A stretch of DNA of 64,000 nt from Candidatus Oscillochloris fontis (lineage in GTDB: Bacteria; Chloroflexota; Chloroflexia; Chloroflexales; Chloroflexaceae). The stretch is taken from the NCBI RefSeq assembly GCF_004138135.1, contig NZ_RYFD01000002.1:157945-221944 (forward strand). The letters are read 5' to 3'. Shown piece after piece: positions 52,080-62,071 of the stretch; the stretch's first letter is position 1, and each line of letters starts with the position of its first letter. The notes under the pieces are model-generated. The model did no database searches. It was not told the origin of the DNA and saw nothing but the letters and a program-made list of their open reading frames with translations. A program made the position numbers and the translations under genes.

Positions 52080-54188
52080 ATGCGTCATGTACGCGCACTA
52101 CTGGCTATTCTGGCCCTCTATGCCGGATTGGCGATCTTCCTCACCTGGCCAGCGGCGCTCTATCTCACTACGGCTGTCCCTGGCAATGGCTACGATAGTT
52201 GGCAGAATATGTGGAATATGTGGTGGCTGCGAACTGCGCTCAAGGCGTGGGTCAACCCCTACTTTACCCCCATGCTCTACCATCCCCAGGGCACGACGCT
52301 GCTACTACAAACCCTCAATCCGATCAACTTCCTCACCAGTCTGCCGGTACATTTCTTTTTTGGCCTGACCGCTGCCTACAACTTTGCGATTCTGCTCAAT
52401 CTGACCCTGAGTGGCTTTATCAGCTACCTGCTGGCCCAGGATGTGACCGAGGAGCGACGGGCGGCGATCATTGGTGGGGTGGTCTTTGCCAGTAGTGGCT
52501 ACCTGCTCTCGCAGGTGGTGGGCGGGCATACCCACATGACCGCAGCATGGCCACTGCCCTTGGCTGTCCTGTTGCTACGCCTGGCCTATCGCCGTCCGTC
52601 GTGGTGGATGATTGGCCTCGCTGGGGCCGCACTGGCGCTCAATCTACTCTCGGACTGGCAGTACTACCTCTTCGCGCTGATCTGGGCGGCCTGGTACTGC
52701 CTCTGGTTGCTGATCATGCCGGGGCAGATCGCGGCTGGCCTGTGGCCACGTATGCGCCCCGCCTTGCCCGTAGTGGGTGCGGTGCTGGTGGCGCTGCTGC
52801 TCACCTCGCCCCTGATTGTCGCTACCGCTCAGGCAGCCAAGGTGACTCCCACCGCCTCCACCGAGGGCGGCCCCGATTTCCGCCGTGAACAATCGGTGGA
52901 TCTGGCCGATCTGGTCATCCCCAGCCAACTCCACCCGCTCTGGGGCGTGTTGGCCGAGCAGGCCCAAGCCTACAAGTCTGACACCCACATCCAAAATAAG
53001 ACCGCCTACTTGGGGCTTGTGGCCTGTGGGTTGGCCGTTTTTGGCCTGCGCAGGCGCGAAAGCCGCTTCTGGGTGATCAGTGTAATTCTGTTTATCATGC
53101 TGGCGATGGGGCCGGTCTTTCAGGTGGCCGGTTGGCAGAGTGGCATCCCGATGCCAAGTAGTATCCTCTTCGAGCTACCGCTGGTGAATATCTTCCGCTA
53201 CCCGATGCGCTTTATGGCACTGGCGATGTTGGCACTGGCGATGTTGGCGGCATATGGAGCGCAGCACCTGTTGGCAAAGCGCAGCCAATGGGCCACTGGC
53301 CTCATCGTTCTGCTGCTGATCCTCGACAACCTCACCCTGCCCTTCCCGATGATCGGCATCTATATCCCCACGATCTACCAGGAACTGGCGACTGAACCCG
53401 ACGATGCCGCGATCCTCGAAGCACCCTTCTACTACACCACCAGCCCCTTCTACATGCTGTATCAAATCGTGCATGAAAAGCCGCTGGTAGGCGGTTATAC
53501 GTCGCGGCGCATGCCCTATACCATCATGGATGAATTGCCAATCATCCGCATCCTAGCCTATGCACGACCCGCACCGGACATTGTAGATCAGGATATGACC
53601 ACTATCGCCCCTAGTGTCTTCAGTTACTTCAACATTCGCTATCTCATGCTCCATTCGGCAGGCGGTGCTCTACGTCTGCCAGAGATGCAGATGATTGCCA
53701 GTGCGGCGGCGTGTGGTGCCGAACCGCGACAAGAGGTTGCTGAGGTACAGACATCAGATGCTAGTCGTGCGAGTGGCCTGCGCCGCAGTTTCGTGCTAGG
53801 TGACCAGCCCCCGGCGGGTGCGGTGCTGACCTACCGCGTGGCCACTCCCGCCGACCCGCAGCCCTTTGTGGGCATTGGGGCGGGGTGGAGTGCGCCGGAG
53901 ACGCACGGTGATCAGACGGTGCGCTGGATCGCGCAGGATCGGGCGATCCTGGTGATCTATAGCGCCAAGCCGCGTCGCGTCGCGTTGCAGATTGATCTGG
54001 AGGCCGAACAGACGGGGAGCCTCCGCCTGCTGTTGGGGGAAGAAACCATGCTCCACCAGAATCTCACGGCTGGCCCGCAGCCGATTCGGGTCGTCCTGGA
54101 TCTCCCGGCGGGACGCAACGAGGTGGTGGTGGAGGTGGAGGATGCCGGGCGGGTGCGGGTGAGCCGGGTGGGGATGATGCAGCAGTAG
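52080..54188 (+). CDS. GT-C-like polytopic membrane protein
   Basis: 702 aa. About 11-12 membrane helices span the first 470 residues; the rest is an extracytoplasmic domain rich in beta strands. The first loop contains NGYDSWQNMWNMWW and later PMLYHPQGTTLL, a pattern seen in YfhO/GT-39-like glycosyltransferases that use lipid-linked sugars. The donor and acceptor are unknown. Probably co-transcribed with the preceding fusion gene. Confidence 0.7.
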   Translation: MRHVRALLAILALYAGLAIFLTWPAALYLTTAVPGNGYDSWQNMWNMWWLRTALKAWVNPYFTPMLYHPQGTTLLLQTLNPINFLTSLPVHFFFGLTAAYNFAILLNLTLSGFISYLLAQDVTEERRAAIIGGVVFASSGYLLSQVVGGHTHMTAAWPLPLAVLLLRLAYRRPSWWMIGLAGAALALNLLSDWQYYLFALIWAAWYCLWLLIMPGQIAAGLWPRMRPALPVVGAVLVALLLTSPLIVATAQAAKVTPTASTEGGPDFRREQSVDLADLVIPSQLHPLWGVLAEQAQAYKSDTHIQNKTAYLGLVACGLAVFGLRRRESRFWVISVILFIMLAMGPVFQVAGWQSGIPMPSSILFELPLVNIFRYPMRFMALAMLALAMLAAYGAQHLLAKRSQWATGLIVLLLILDNLTLPFPMIGIYIPTIYQELATEPDDAAILEAPFYYTTSPFYMLYQIVHEKPLVGGYTSRRMPYTIMDELPIIRILAYARPAPDIVDQDMTTIAPSVFSYFNIRYLMLHSAGGALRLPEMQMIASAAACGAEPRQEVAEVQTSDASRASGLRRSFVLGDQPPAGAVLTYRVATPADPQPFVGIGAGWSAPETHGDQTVRWIAQDRAILVIYSAKPRRVALQIDLEAEQTGSLRLLLGEETMLHQNLTAGPQPIRVVLDLPAGRNEVVVEVEDAGRVRVSRVGMMQQ

Positions 54189-54221
54189 GGGCGCAGGACG
54201 CATAGGTGTTCGCCTATCAAC

Positions 54222-54304
54222 CGTAGAGGACACAGAGGTACGCAGAGGGATGGGTTTTGCGCTACCTCTGGTTCTTCCTCTGCGTTCCTTTGCGTCCTCT
54301 GCGG
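54222..54304. repeat. inverted repeat (CCGTAGAGGACACAGAGG type)
   Basis: CCGTAGAGGACACAGAGG...GCAGAGGG and CCTCTGCG...TGCGTCCTCTGCGG are complementary. It is similar in style to family 1 but unrelated in its ends. It lies between two genes of opposite orientation. Confidence 0.65.
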
Positions 54305-54348
54305 TCAACAACCAGGGCGCAATACGACGCTTAACCACAGGATCGCCC

Positions 54349-54945
54349 CTACTCGTCAAGCGTCAGATCATCAGATCTCAGATCCACCTTCTCGTAGCTA
54401 TCCGCAAGCGTGAGGCGACAACCAAGCGAATCAATCTGGATGCTGCCATGTAATCCACTGGCTTCCTCTAACAGCCATTGGCCGTTTGGTTGCCGTACAT
54501 AGTGCTCAATCCACGGTCGATCCTGGGCAATGAGGATGTAGTCGTGCAGTGACTCTATCGCCCGGTAGTGCCGAAACTTGATCCCACGGTCATAGCGTTC
54601 GGTTGAGGGCGACAAGATCTCGACAATAACGCTAGGATTCGTCAGCGTATCACGCTTCTCGTCAACAAATTCGGGTTGCCCACAGACTACCACCACGTCA
54701 GGATAGGTGTGTAGCCCGGTTGCGAGGACTTTGACGCGCATATCACTGGGGTAGACGCGGCACGGTTTGTGGCGCAGTTGGCCATGCAAGGTGGCGATGA
54801 TGTTGCTGGCGATCAGGTTATGCGCCTCTTTGGCTCCCGTCATGGCATAGATCTGGCCAGCATAATACTCGTGTTTTATCGGGCTGTGCCGTTCTTGCTC
54901 CAGGTAGGCCGCTTCACTGATATATGCGCGTGGTTCAGCGCTCAT
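54349..54945 (-). CDS. Uma2/DUF820-family putative endonuclease
   Basis: 198 aa, PD-(D/E)XK-type fold. Signature parts are KHEYYAGQIYAMTGA, a TYPDVVVVCG strand with the catalytic Asp, PSVIVEILSPSTERYDRG with the Glu, and KFRHYRAIESLHDYILI. Uma2 proteins are numerous in Chloroflexota and cyanobacteria; their biological role is unsettled. It overlaps the oxidoreductase gene by 4 bp. Confidence 0.88.
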   Translation of the reverse strand: MSAEPRAYISEAAYLEQERHSPIKHEYYAGQIYAMTGAKEAHNLIASNIIATLHGQLRHKPCRVYPSDMRVKVLATGLHTYPDVVVVCGQPEFVDEKRDTLTNPSVIVEILSPSTERYDRGIKFRHYRAIESLHDYILIAQDRPWIEHYVRQPNGQWLLEEASGLHGSIQIDSLGCRLTLADSYEKVDLRSDDLTLDE

Positions 54946-56561
54946 GCCTCTTTTTCCTCCTTCTCCCCCACCCGACTCATCGCATACTCGGCTAACGCCG
55001 TGATCGTCAGGCTGGGGTTAACACCGGGGTTGGCCGGGACAATCGCGCCGTCCACCACGTAGAGGCCGGGGTAACCATGCACCTGGCAGTCCAGATCAAC
55101 CACCCCCTCGGCGCGGCTCAGCCCAAACGGGCAGCCGCCCAAAATGTGCGCGGTCATGGGAATATTGAAGAGCGACTCGTTCACACTTGCCGATGGGATA
55201 CCGCCAATCTTCTCGGCAAAGCGCTGGGTGACATGATGCCCAATCGGGATGTGGCTGGGAATGGGGTTCTCCGGGTCGGGTTCAGTGACCATCCCGCGCC
55301 GCCAGAGGGTCAAGGGGGTGCGCTTCACCCGCATCTGGATCTGGTTATCTTCGGTCTGCATCACCAGCATAATGGTGGTACGCTTGGCCCAACCGGGCAC
55401 CACATGGGTGCGCAGGAAGTCGAGCGGGTGCTGGAAGATTCGCGTCAGCGATTGGCGCAGGCGGCTAGTGAGGCTGTTCGATTCGATCAACGGGCCACTC
55501 AGGAAGCGGATCAGATCCGAGCCTGCCGGGTAGCGCACCGGCTCCACCGTCGTCACCGGGTCGGCGTAGAAGATCGAGGTGATCGCCACGCCCTCGGAGT
55601 AGTCGGTTTTGCGCGAGCGGCTCACCACCCCCAGCAGCGATTCGCTGTTGGTACGCACAATATCGCCCAGGCGCGGCGAGATGTTGGGGAGGGAACGGGT
55701 AATGTCACGACAGCGGAAGAGCAGCCGCAGTGTACCCACCGTCCCCCCCGACACGATCACATTGCGCGCCCGCACGCGCTGAAGCGGTTCGGGCCGCCAC
55801 GCGGTGGGGCGGCGATAGAGCACCTCGTAGCGCGCCGCATCGGCTTGGCCGGGAGGCAGTGGGCGGATGTCGCGCACCTCGGCATCGGGGCGTACCTCGG
55901 CCCCCAAGTGTTCGGCAAAGTAGAGATAGTTCTTGGGCAAGGTGTTCTTCGCATTGTAGCGGCAGCCCACCATACAACCCCCACAGTGGCGGCAACCCGC
56001 CCGTGCCGGGCCAGACCCATCAAAGTAGGGGTCGCGCACGGTAACGCCCGGTTCGCCAAAAAAGACCCCCGTCTCAGTTGGGTGGGCGGTGGCCTCCTGG
56101 CCCAACTCGGCGGCAATCTCGCGCAACACCTGATCGGCGGGCCACTGACGCGGATTGGTCGCAACCCCCAGCATACGCTTGGCGGTTGCGTAGTGGGGTG
56201 CCAGCAGCGCCTTCCAATCGGCGAGGTGGTGCCACGCGGGCGCCGCAAACATCTCGTCGGTGGGCACCATCAGCACATTGGCATAGCCGAGGCTGCCGCC
56301 GCCCACGCCACAGCCACGCAGCACCACCACATTGCGAAACGGAATGATCTGCAAGATGCCAAAGCAGCGCGCTTGGGGCAACCAGAGATAGCGCCAGATA
56401 TTCCAATTGGTGCGCGGGTACTGGTCGTCATGGAAGCGCTGACCGCGCTCCAACACCAGCACGCGGTAGCCCTTCTCACTCAGCCGCATCGCCGAAACAC
56501 TGCCACCAAACCCCGATCCGATAATCACATAATCGTAGGTCTCAGAGGGGAGCGTATTCAT
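54942..56561 (-). CDS. GMC-family FAD oxidoreductase (cholesterol-oxidase-like)
   Basis: 539 aa. The FAD-binding motif DYVIIGSGFGGSVSAMRLSE is N-terminal. The block VVLRGCGVGGGSLGYANVLM follows, with a Cys-rich CRHCGGCMVGCRYNAKNTL in the middle. The end carries AHILGGCPFG (active-site His) and VVDGAIVPANPGVNPSLTITA. It probably oxidises an alcohol such as a sterol or long-chain alcohol, though the substrate is unproven. It leads an apparent transcript with the Uma2 gene. Confidence 0.85.
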   Translation of the reverse strand: MNTLPSETYDYVIIGSGFGGSVSAMRLSEKGYRVLVLERGQRFHDDQYPRTNWNIWRYLWLPQARCFGILQIIPFRNVVVLRGCGVGGGSLGYANVLMVPTDEMFAAPAWHHLADWKALLAPHYATAKRMLGVATNPRQWPADQVLREIAAELGQEATAHPTETGVFFGEPGVTVRDPYFDGSGPARAGCRHCGGCMVGCRYNAKNTLPKNYLYFAEHLGAEVRPDAEVRDIRPLPPGQADAARYEVLYRRPTAWRPEPLQRVRARNVIVSGGTVGTLRLLFRCRDITRSLPNISPRLGDIVRTNSESLLGVVSRSRKTDYSEGVAITSIFYADPVTTVEPVRYPAGSDLIRFLSGPLIESNSLTSRLRQSLTRIFQHPLDFLRTHVVPGWAKRTTIMLVMQTEDNQIQMRVKRTPLTLWRRGMVTEPDPENPIPSHIPIGHHVTQRFAEKIGGIPSASVNESLFNIPMTAHILGGCPFGLSRAEGVVDLDCQVHGYPGLYVVDGAIVPANPGVNPSLTITALAEYAMSRVGEKEEKEA

Positions 56562-56591
56562 AGAGCGCCGCCTTCTAGGGAAGCCTGTTGA

Positions 56592-57245
56592 TCAGGCATC
56601 AAGCCCGGCCCGCAACCCCGCCGCCAAGAGTGGCAGGCCCGCGAGTTGGACAATGTGGAAGAGGCCGTTATGGTCGAGGGGGATGCCCAAGACGGTGAGT
56701 TCAAGATTGCTCGACTGGATCGCAGCGGCGATGATCGAGATCAGCACCCCCGCCGCCATCTGCTGAGCACCAGCGAGTTGCCCCGCCTGGGCCAAGCGCA
56801 CATACGCCCCCAGCGCAAAGAGCATCGCCAGCGCCTCATAGATGATAAAGAGGAGAAAACCGCGCTGGAGGCGCTGCGTGAGCAGAAAGAAACCCAGCGC
56901 ACTCAGCAACAAGCCCGGCAGCGCCCGCCGCGCCACGCGCTCCCCGGCCAGATCGCCGAGTGCCCCGGTCGCAAAGAGCGCCACCGTCCCCCCCAGGGTG
57001 AGATTGAGCGGCTTCCAGAGCGCAACCCGGCGCTCGTCGGGCATCTCGAAGCCATGCACAACCGCACCGAGGAATCCAGAGAAACCGAGAGTTCCGAACG
57101 ACCCCGCCCACACCCCCACCTTCCACGGGGATTGCTGGCGGTAGCCGAGCAGTTTGGCCGCGTAGCCCAGCGCCACCACGCTGATCAACGCATCGGTGGC
57201 GGCAGTGGTACGCTCGGTGGGGCTGGCAATAATCGCGAGGTTCAT
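56592..57245 (-). CDS. DUF6962-like integral membrane protein
   Basis: 217 aa with about six membrane helices and the start PTERTTAATDALISVVALGYA. The helix pattern and the late DHNGLFHIVQLAGLPLLAAGLR resemble small membrane proteins of unknown function (DUF6962-like). It lies between the DUF507-like gene (4-bp overlap) and the GMC oxidoreductase, probably one operon. Confidence 0.6.
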   Translation of the reverse strand: MNLAIIASPTERTTAATDALISVVALGYAAKLLGYRQQSPWKVGVWAGSFGTLGFSGFLGAVVHGFEMPDERRVALWKPLNLTLGGTVALFATGALGDLAGERVARRALPGLLLSALGFFLLTQRLQRGFLLFIIYEALAMLFALGAYVRLAQAGQLAGAQQMAAGVLISIIAAAIQSSNLELTVLGIPLDHNGLFHIVQLAGLPLLAAGLRAGLDA

Positions 57246-57523
57246 AGAATAATCCGGCGTTCCGCGATCAGACGGGCGCGGGTCTTACGATACAGATCGT
57301 CATAGTTCAGACGGCCCATCGTGATCTCATATTTGTAGGCTTGCAACATCTTGTGGACTTCGGCATCCAAACGTTCCTCAACCATCAGTTCATCAGTCAC
57401 GATCTCTTTAATCGCAAGCCGCAGATCACTGTCACTAGCCTGGAAGAGCACGCCGTCAACTTCGGCGAGGTGATCAACCAGAGCGTCGGCAAGGGCTTCG
57501 ATCTTTTCGGGCGAGAGTTTCAT
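57242..57523 (-). CDS. DUF507-family protein
   Basis: 93 aa, helical and charged: MKLSPEKIEALADALVDHL at the start and GRLNYDDLYRKTRARLIAERR at the end match DUF507. No function is known. First gene of the operon with the membrane protein and GMC oxidoreductase. Confidence 0.8.
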   Translation of the reverse strand: MKLSPEKIEALADALVDHLAEVDGVLFQASDSDLRLAIKEIVTDELMVEERLDAEVHKMLQAYKYEITMGRLNYDDLYRKTRARLIAERRIIL

Positions 57524-57557
57524 GGGTACCTCATGGACAGGTGTGACACAACCAACT

Positions 57558-57631
57558 GTAGGGGCGAAGCATCGCCCTCCATGTGATGCTCTTCACCTCA
57601 GCCACATTGCTGGGTGATGCTTCGCCCCTAC
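57558..57631. repeat. family-2 inverted repeat
   Basis: GTAGGGGCGAAGCATCGCC and GGTGATGCTTCGCCCCTAC around a 35-base loop, 35 bp before the DUF507 start codon. Confidence 0.88.
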
Positions 57632-57652
57632 TTGATGCAGGTATTGTACCCC

Positions 57653-57738
57653 ATGGTGGGGGTTCGGGGGCGGCGAAGCCACCTCCGAAAATCTTTATTG
57701 GTGGTGTTTTGGTGGCGAAGCCACCAAAACACCACCAA
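57653..57738. repeat. family-3 palindromic element, terminator-like
   Basis: GGTGGGGGTTCGGGGGCGGCGAAGCC is followed by a perfect 19-bp hairpin (57698-57716 with 57720-57738, loop GAA). The hairpin ends exactly at the stop codon of the subtilase gene and may end its transcript. Confidence 0.75.
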
Positions 57739-60700
57739 TTACCGAAACACCACCAGGAGGTAGATCGTACTCACGGCTGGCAGCGTCTCCATCCGCACCG
57801 TCAGCGTAGTGCTGGGTGTCACGCGATCATTACTCGTCACCAGCACGTCGGCACTGAGCGGCCATCCGCTCAAATTCCGCATCCACACTAGGCGCAGCGG
57901 GATATTCACACTGCCCCCGGCGGGAATGCTGCCGGTGGTGTTGCCCGTCAGGCTGGCCCAGAGCGCAGTTGAAGGTTGCGGGCGTAGTTCTATTGTCTGG
58001 CCACTGCCCAGACTCAGCCCGCTGCCACAGCCTAACGACTGGACAGTGCTGCTATTCTGCTGTATCCCCACACTGGCGAGGTCATCTTTTTGGATACCAT
58101 CAACCTGCTGGTAATTAAAGATCACCCGCCCATCGCGGTGCAGCAACACCTGGAAGGTGAGCGGCGCAGTTGCTCGGTTGAAGATCGGCACTGCTTCCCA
58201 ACTCACCAGAAAGCCCTCACTGATCCGCGCATAGCTCACTGTACCGCCCTGGCCAGGATTGAGATCGAGGTGCAGTGGGAAGATGGCAGCACTGCTGGTC
58301 TCACTGATCGGTGGGCATTGCGTAATCGGGCCAGAAGGACTACCCAGTTCACTAAAACTCAACACTCCATTGGCACTGATCGCCACGCTGGTGTAGCTTT
58401 GGCCAAAGAAGGTGAAGGTGAAATCCAGGTTAATCATGCCACTCGAACTATCATCATACAGCGTCAATGGAACAGCATCGTCTGGCGGCACAATCCACCC
58501 CGCACTCGGCCCATCGCTCTGGGTGCTGCGCCACACCCCGTACTGGGTTGTGGGAATCGTCGCGCTGTAGGTGAGCGGTTGGCTGCCCGCGTTGCTCAGG
58601 TTGAGGTTGATGGTTGGGGGTTCCCCCAAGGCCACGCTTGCAGTCTGAAGCTGCGGACCGGCAGTGAGGCGCGGTTCATCCAGCACGAGCGCGAAGTTCT
58701 GGCTGCGCACTGCCCCGGCTTCAAGATTCAGACTCACCGTTTGGGACGCATAGTAGCGCGCACTGCCTCGCAGTTGGATGCTCGCCGCCACCGGGACGAT
58801 CAGCGTGTAGTTGCCGTTCGCGTCGGTCTTGACCAATGCGCCCCCGACGACCTCGACCGTTCCAACCAGGGGTGTACCATCATCCGCACGGGTAATTTGG
58901 CCACTCAGGGTGGCATAGCCGGGATCGTTGGCTACCGTCACACTCATCGGGATCACCAGCGGGCTAAGGGTCAGATCGCTACTGTGGACAAGGATCTGCG
59001 CCGTGTAGGTGCCGGGGCCAGGCAACTTGGCTCCATCAATCGTCACCTCCAGATCGGTGCTGGTTCCTGATGCCAGACTGTTCAGGGTGGAACTCGGCAC
59101 ACTCAGCCAGGGCACATCCACCTGCGCCGCCAGTGTGGCCGCATACGCATCGAGCCGCCCATAACCATACACATTGTTGGGACTGCTGCTGACATGGCAC
59201 AGGCTGAAGTTGCTGCCATCAAAGCTGCTATCGCTGCTGATCGGCACCGCGTTCTGGGTCAGGAGTTGGTAGGTAGCCGCATAATCCCCGATCAGGCTGG
59301 GGTTGGCCGACCAGAGCAGCGCCACTGCTCCGGCCACATGCGGGGCGGCCATCGAGGTTCCATTCATCGAATCATAGCTCAGATTGGACATCGTCGAGAC
59401 AATATTCTGCCCCGGCGCGGTCAGGTCAGGCTTGAGGCGGCCATCATGACTCGGCCCGATCCGGCTAAAGTAGGCCAACTGATCGCTCTGGGTTACCGCA
59501 CCGACCCCCACCACCTGGGCATAATCGCCGGGGGAATGTACGGTTGAGCAGGTAGTATTGCCGCCGTCAATATTCCCCGCCGCAAAGACCGGGAAGATAC
59601 CCGCAGCGCGCCACGCAGCCACATAGCCACTGTACCAGTTATCATTCCCGACCCCCGAACTCCACGAGTTGTTGATGATCTGCGGGCGCAGATCGGGGCG
59701 CGGGTTTTGGCCATTCAGATCGGTAGGGGCCAGCATCCACTGCGCCGCTTCGATCAGATCCTCGTTTGAACAGTAGGTAGTCCCACATGCACGCGCCGAG
59801 ATCCAGGTGGCTCCTGGAGCCACACCCACCGCTGGGTTGCTGGCATCTGCGTTGGCAACCATTGTGCCCATCGTATGCGTGCCATGATTGCCCGAATCGA
59901 CCGGGTTAGGGCTGTTACCAAAGGGGTCAAACCAGTTGTAGTTGTGGTTCACCCCACTACCCGTATTACCCCGGTAGGCTCCGTACAGCGCCGGGTGGGT
60001 ATAGGTCACCCCGCTATCAATATTGGCCACGGTAATCCCCGTTCCGCGCACCCCGATCTCATTCCAGACCCGATCCGCACCGACTTGCACGAGGTTCCAG
60101 CATGTGTTGGCCGCGTCGGGCAGGCAGTTACTGGTATCGGCTAGGGTACTCGTTTCGAGGCTCATCAGGTGGTTAGCCTGGAGCAGCGCCACCTCACTAC
60201 GCGCCGCAATCGCCGCCAGATCCTGGGCATTGCCCTCCACCGCAATCGCATTCACGATCCAGAGCGGGGTGAAATTCAGCCGGCGCGCCTTGAGCATTGC
60301 CCGCAACCCGGCCTGAGTACGCTCGGCATGGGCGCTGAGGGTTTGGTAGACATACGCACCACGCTCGCGCCAATCGCGCAGGCCATAAGCCGCACTTAAC
60401 GGCGCTTGGTCACGGAGAAAGACCAGCATGGTCGTGGTAGCTTGCGGATCAGCGGCGAAAGCAGCACTGAGTTCAGGGTCAACCCGTTGTGCCTGATCGG
60501 GGAGTGGCACAGCGGCCAGTTCTGCCGGAATAACCGCATTGAGACGAGCTCCTGCGGCTTCGTCAAGTGCCTCGTAGATCTGCGGGCTAAGCGTGGTTGC
60601 GCCAGTATTCTGGATACTGAGAGTGATTGAGGTTCTGCTAGTCAGGCTCACACTAGCCGTAATCGCAGTGGGGCTACTGGTAAGGGGCGTGGTTGCGGCC

Positions 60701-60801
60701 AGCGCCGGTCGTGGTGCAACCGGCGCAAAGCTGGCGGCAAGAAGTGTTGCGAGCAGCGCAACGAGACATCCAAGTGTGCGAAAAGAGACGCGCATCAACA
60801 A
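57739..60801 (-). CDS. secreted subtilisin-family serine protease
   Basis: 1020 aa. Signal peptide (about 1-35), an N-terminal inhibitor-like propeptide (about 110-215) and an S8 domain. The triad is the Asp in ANIDSGVTYTHP, the His in GNHGTHTMGT and the Ser in MNGTSMAAPHVAG, so it appears active. Behind it are Fn3-like and carboxypeptidase-regulatory-like beta modules (LSGQITRADDGTPLVGTVEV) and a C-terminal beta-rich module with a PPDDAVPLTLYD-type start. There is no anchor, so it is probably exported. The likely role is nutrient or envelope proteolysis. Confidence 0.88.
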   Translation of the reverse strand: MLMRVSFRTLGCLVALLATLLAASFAPVAPRPALAATTPLTSSPTAITASVSLTSRTSITLSIQNTGATTLSPQIYEALDEAAGARLNAVIPAELAAVPLPDQAQRVDPELSAAFAADPQATTTMLVFLRDQAPLSAAYGLRDWRERGAYVYQTLSAHAERTQAGLRAMLKARRLNFTPLWIVNAIAVEGNAQDLAAIAARSEVALLQANHLMSLETSTLADTSNCLPDAANTCWNLVQVGADRVWNEIGVRGTGITVANIDSGVTYTHPALYGAYRGNTGSGVNHNYNWFDPFGNSPNPVDSGNHGTHTMGTMVANADASNPAVGVAPGATWISARACGTTYCSNEDLIEAAQWMLAPTDLNGQNPRPDLRPQIINNSWSSGVGNDNWYSGYVAAWRAAGIFPVFAAGNIDGGNTTCSTVHSPGDYAQVVGVGAVTQSDQLAYFSRIGPSHDGRLKPDLTAPGQNIVSTMSNLSYDSMNGTSMAAPHVAGAVALLWSANPSLIGDYAATYQLLTQNAVPISSDSSFDGSNFSLCHVSSSPNNVYGYGRLDAYAATLAAQVDVPWLSVPSSTLNSLASGTSTDLEVTIDGAKLPGPGTYTAQILVHSSDLTLSPLVIPMSVTVANDPGYATLSGQITRADDGTPLVGTVEVVGGALVKTDANGNYTLIVPVAASIQLRGSARYYASQTVSLNLEAGAVRSQNFALVLDEPRLTAGPQLQTASVALGEPPTINLNLSNAGSQPLTYSATIPTTQYGVWRSTQSDGPSAGWIVPPDDAVPLTLYDDSSSGMINLDFTFTFFGQSYTSVAISANGVLSFSELGSPSGPITQCPPISETSSAAIFPLHLDLNPGQGGTVSYARISEGFLVSWEAVPIFNRATAPLTFQVLLHRDGRVIFNYQQVDGIQKDDLASVGIQQNSSTVQSLGCGSGLSLGSGQTIELRPQPSTALWASLTGNTTGSIPAGGSVNIPLRLVWMRNLSGWPLSADVLVTSNDRVTPSTTLTVRMETLPAVSTIYLLVVFR

Positions 60802-60830
60802 CCTTCGGTGGCCCTATGGATGGCGCAAGA

Positions 60831-62048
60831 TTAGCTCTGCCCCTCATCCATACGCCCAATCACACGCTCAAGTTCGGCGAGCGAATGAGCCAAATCGGGT
60901 GGTGTCTGGCTCAGCGCACCATCACCCATCATAATTGAGCGCACCGCAGCGACATCATCGCCATACTTTTCGAGTTCGATCAGATCCTGGCGGATACGCT
61001 CATCATTAATCTTTATACCATGGGTGCCGAGCAGGTGGCGATAGTGATCGAAATGCTGCTGGAGATGGGTCGAGACCGTCTCAAAGGCATGGCGGGCGAT
61101 CTCGGTACGCGAATGGTAATTCATCGCACTATCCCGGAACATCAGCCGGTCATTACGGCTAGGTTCAATCAGGATAATATCCACCTTGGGGTGGCGACGG
61201 CGGATCTGCTTAATATGGTAGTGCAACCCGGCGTGGATGAAGGTACGGAAGACCTGATGGCCAATCTGGAGAAGACCCTGATCATTGATCGCATGGCCGG
61301 GTTCGTGGTCACTATTGTCGAAGGGCACCAGCGGGTTAATACAGACAATCAATTCGGCCCCAGCCTCAATCGCCACATCCAGGCTTACCGTACCACGAAT
61401 CCCGCCATCAATATAATCGTGGCCGTTAATACGGACAGGGCGATAGAAGAAGGGGATGGCCGCCGAAGCCGACACCGCCTCAGAGATAGGAATACCAGCG
61501 AGGTGGCCATGGCCAAAGATCGCCCGATCTCCAGTATCCAGATCGGTCGCAATAATCGCCAATTCACGTTCTAGTTCGTGGAAATGATTAGTACGCCCCG
61601 GCATCTCCAAAGCTGCGCGGACATAGCGTTCCAGAGCGCGACCATCATAGATACCACTTGGCAAAATCGGTGCGAAGTGCTCCAACATCTCCAAGAGCGA
61701 GAAGCCCTTCCCAGTGAAGAACTGGCTCATCATGCCCGTCATACCAAAGGGGAGATATTGCAGGCGGGTGAAGATCGAGGGAAAATTGAATGCGAAGAGA
61801 TGGTGTGGTTCGAGCTGATCGATCCCCAACGTAGAGCTATCCAACACCGAGAGCAAGGTACGTGGCGAGATATTATTGGCCAGACATGCACTCACCAACG
61901 CTCCCGCGCTAGTTCCGACATAACTATCAAACTCATTGACCGTCTTCTGCTCCAGGAACTGGTCAATCGCACACAGCGCACCGATCTCATATGCGGCACC
62001 CGTCACTCCGCCGCCGGCCAGAACCAGTGCGAATTTGCTCCGTTGCAT
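60831..62048 (-). CDS. patatin-like phospholipase family protein
   Basis: 405 aa. The oxyanion motif GGGVTGAAYEIGAL, nucleophile elbow GTSAGA and catalytic DGG (in IDGGIRG) are all present, so a Ser-Asp dyad lipase. Between the phasin/PhaR genes and the protease, a role as acyl hydrolase or intracellular PHA depolymerase is possible; phospholipid hydrolysis is equally possible. It follows the PhaR-like gene by 23 bp. Confidence 0.85.
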   Translation of the reverse strand: MQRSKFALVLAGGGVTGAAYEIGALCAIDQFLEQKTVNEFDSYVGTSAGALVSACLANNISPRTLLSVLDSSTLGIDQLEPHHLFAFNFPSIFTRLQYLPFGMTGMMSQFFTGKGFSLLEMLEHFAPILPSGIYDGRALERYVRAALEMPGRTNHFHELERELAIIATDLDTGDRAIFGHGHLAGIPISEAVSASAAIPFFYRPVRINGHDYIDGGIRGTVSLDVAIEAGAELIVCINPLVPFDNSDHEPGHAINDQGLLQIGHQVFRTFIHAGLHYHIKQIRRRHPKVDIILIEPSRNDRLMFRDSAMNYHSRTEIARHAFETVSTHLQQHFDHYRHLLGTHGIKINDERIRQDLIELEKYGDDVAAVRSIMMGDGALSQTPPDLAHSLAELERVIGRMDEGQS

Positions 62049-62071
62049 GGGTGCTCCTTTGTACGTCCCGC

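Noticed and set aside
55077..56591. Long open frame (504 codons, plus strand) opposite the GMC oxidoreductase
   Set aside because: The minus-strand frame has FAD and active-site motifs; the plus-strand translation is low-complexity, His/Arg/Gln-rich and matches no family. It is a by-product of GC-rich codon use.
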